This document shows, one piece after another, positions 63,923-64,000 of a DNA stretch of 64,000 nt. How positions within the stretch are numbered: position 1 is the first letter of the stretch; each line of letters opens with the position of its first letter. Source of the DNA: Lycocorax pyrrhopterus obiensis (taxonomy: Eukaryota; Chordata; Aves; Passeriformes; Paradisaeidae); NCBI GenBank assembly GCA_014706295.1, contig JACSVZ010000007.1:2811199-2875198 (forward strand), read 5' to 3'. The notes beneath the pieces were generated by a model, which made no database searches, was not told where the DNA came from, and was given only the letters and a program-made list of their open reading frames with translations. Position numbers and translations under genes: made by a program.

Positions 63923-64000
63923 CTCCAGGCTGTCGTGCTGCACACCACACCAGAGGAAAATTTTGAGTCTTTTGGACCAAAAGCAGAACAGGTTGCAGAC
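63923..64000 (-). CDS. SLC5A12: SLC5A12 penultimate exon (runs off the window)
   Basis: Twenty-six codons visible, beginning VCNLFCFWSKRLKIF and continuing LWCGVQHDSLE, then donor GTAAGT. This is the membrane-proximal cytosolic segment after the last transmembrane helix; human SLC5A12 has FCFWSKKYKTLCWCGVQHDS in my memory. The exon continues beyond 64000, and the rest of the gene lies outside. Confidence 0.9.

Overview
This window is vertebrate nuclear DNA, and the repeats make it a bird, most likely a passerine. It has multi-exon genes with GT-AG introns, several 5'-truncated CR1 LINEs and passerine-type LTRs. No bacterial or viral-genome features are present.

The backbone is the 3' two-thirds of ANO3 (anoctamin-3/TMEM16C) on the + strand. 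Seventeen exons lie between 1165 and 52668. Their lengths sum to 1926 nt, which is 641 codons plus a stop, with every phase matching and no internal stop. All ten transmembrane segments of the TMEM16 fold and all six family Ca2+ ligands are readable. The 5' exons lie to the left of the window.

The 23.4-kb intron 15462-38863 holds the remains of MUC15 on the - strand (18232-21309), the same nested antisense arrangement as in human. Its mucin-like ectodomain, transmembrane exon and cytoplasmic exon can be recognised with splice sites, but the frame is broken at about four places, so I call it a probable pseudogene. Directly upstream of its first recognisable exon lies a CR1 LINE, itself split by a 3.8-kb endogenous retrovirus (23373-27181, - strand) with paired 355-bp LTRs, a gag-like start, a basic 409-codon frame and no visible pol. 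The same intron also carries three other mobile-element loci: a 579-bp solo LTR with a 5-bp target duplication, a 1253-bp solo LTR, and a CR1 split by a 439-bp solo LTR.

Other repeats are a CR1 split by a 1.48-kb solo LTR (3954-5975), a CR1 with an internal microsatellite (45656-46160), a CR1 plus LTR-like block downstream of ANO3 (56015-57684), five microsatellites and an AT-rich palindromic tract just after an ANO3 exon.

At the right edge, two - strand exons (63033-63191 and 63923-64000) encode the C-terminus of SLC5A12, a sodium-coupled monocarboxylate transporter. ANO3 and SLC5A12 are therefore convergent, as in human, with about 10.4 kb between their stop codons. ANO3 and SLC5A12 have unrelated jobs (neuronal membrane protein, epithelial lactate transporter); their adjacency is conserved synteny.
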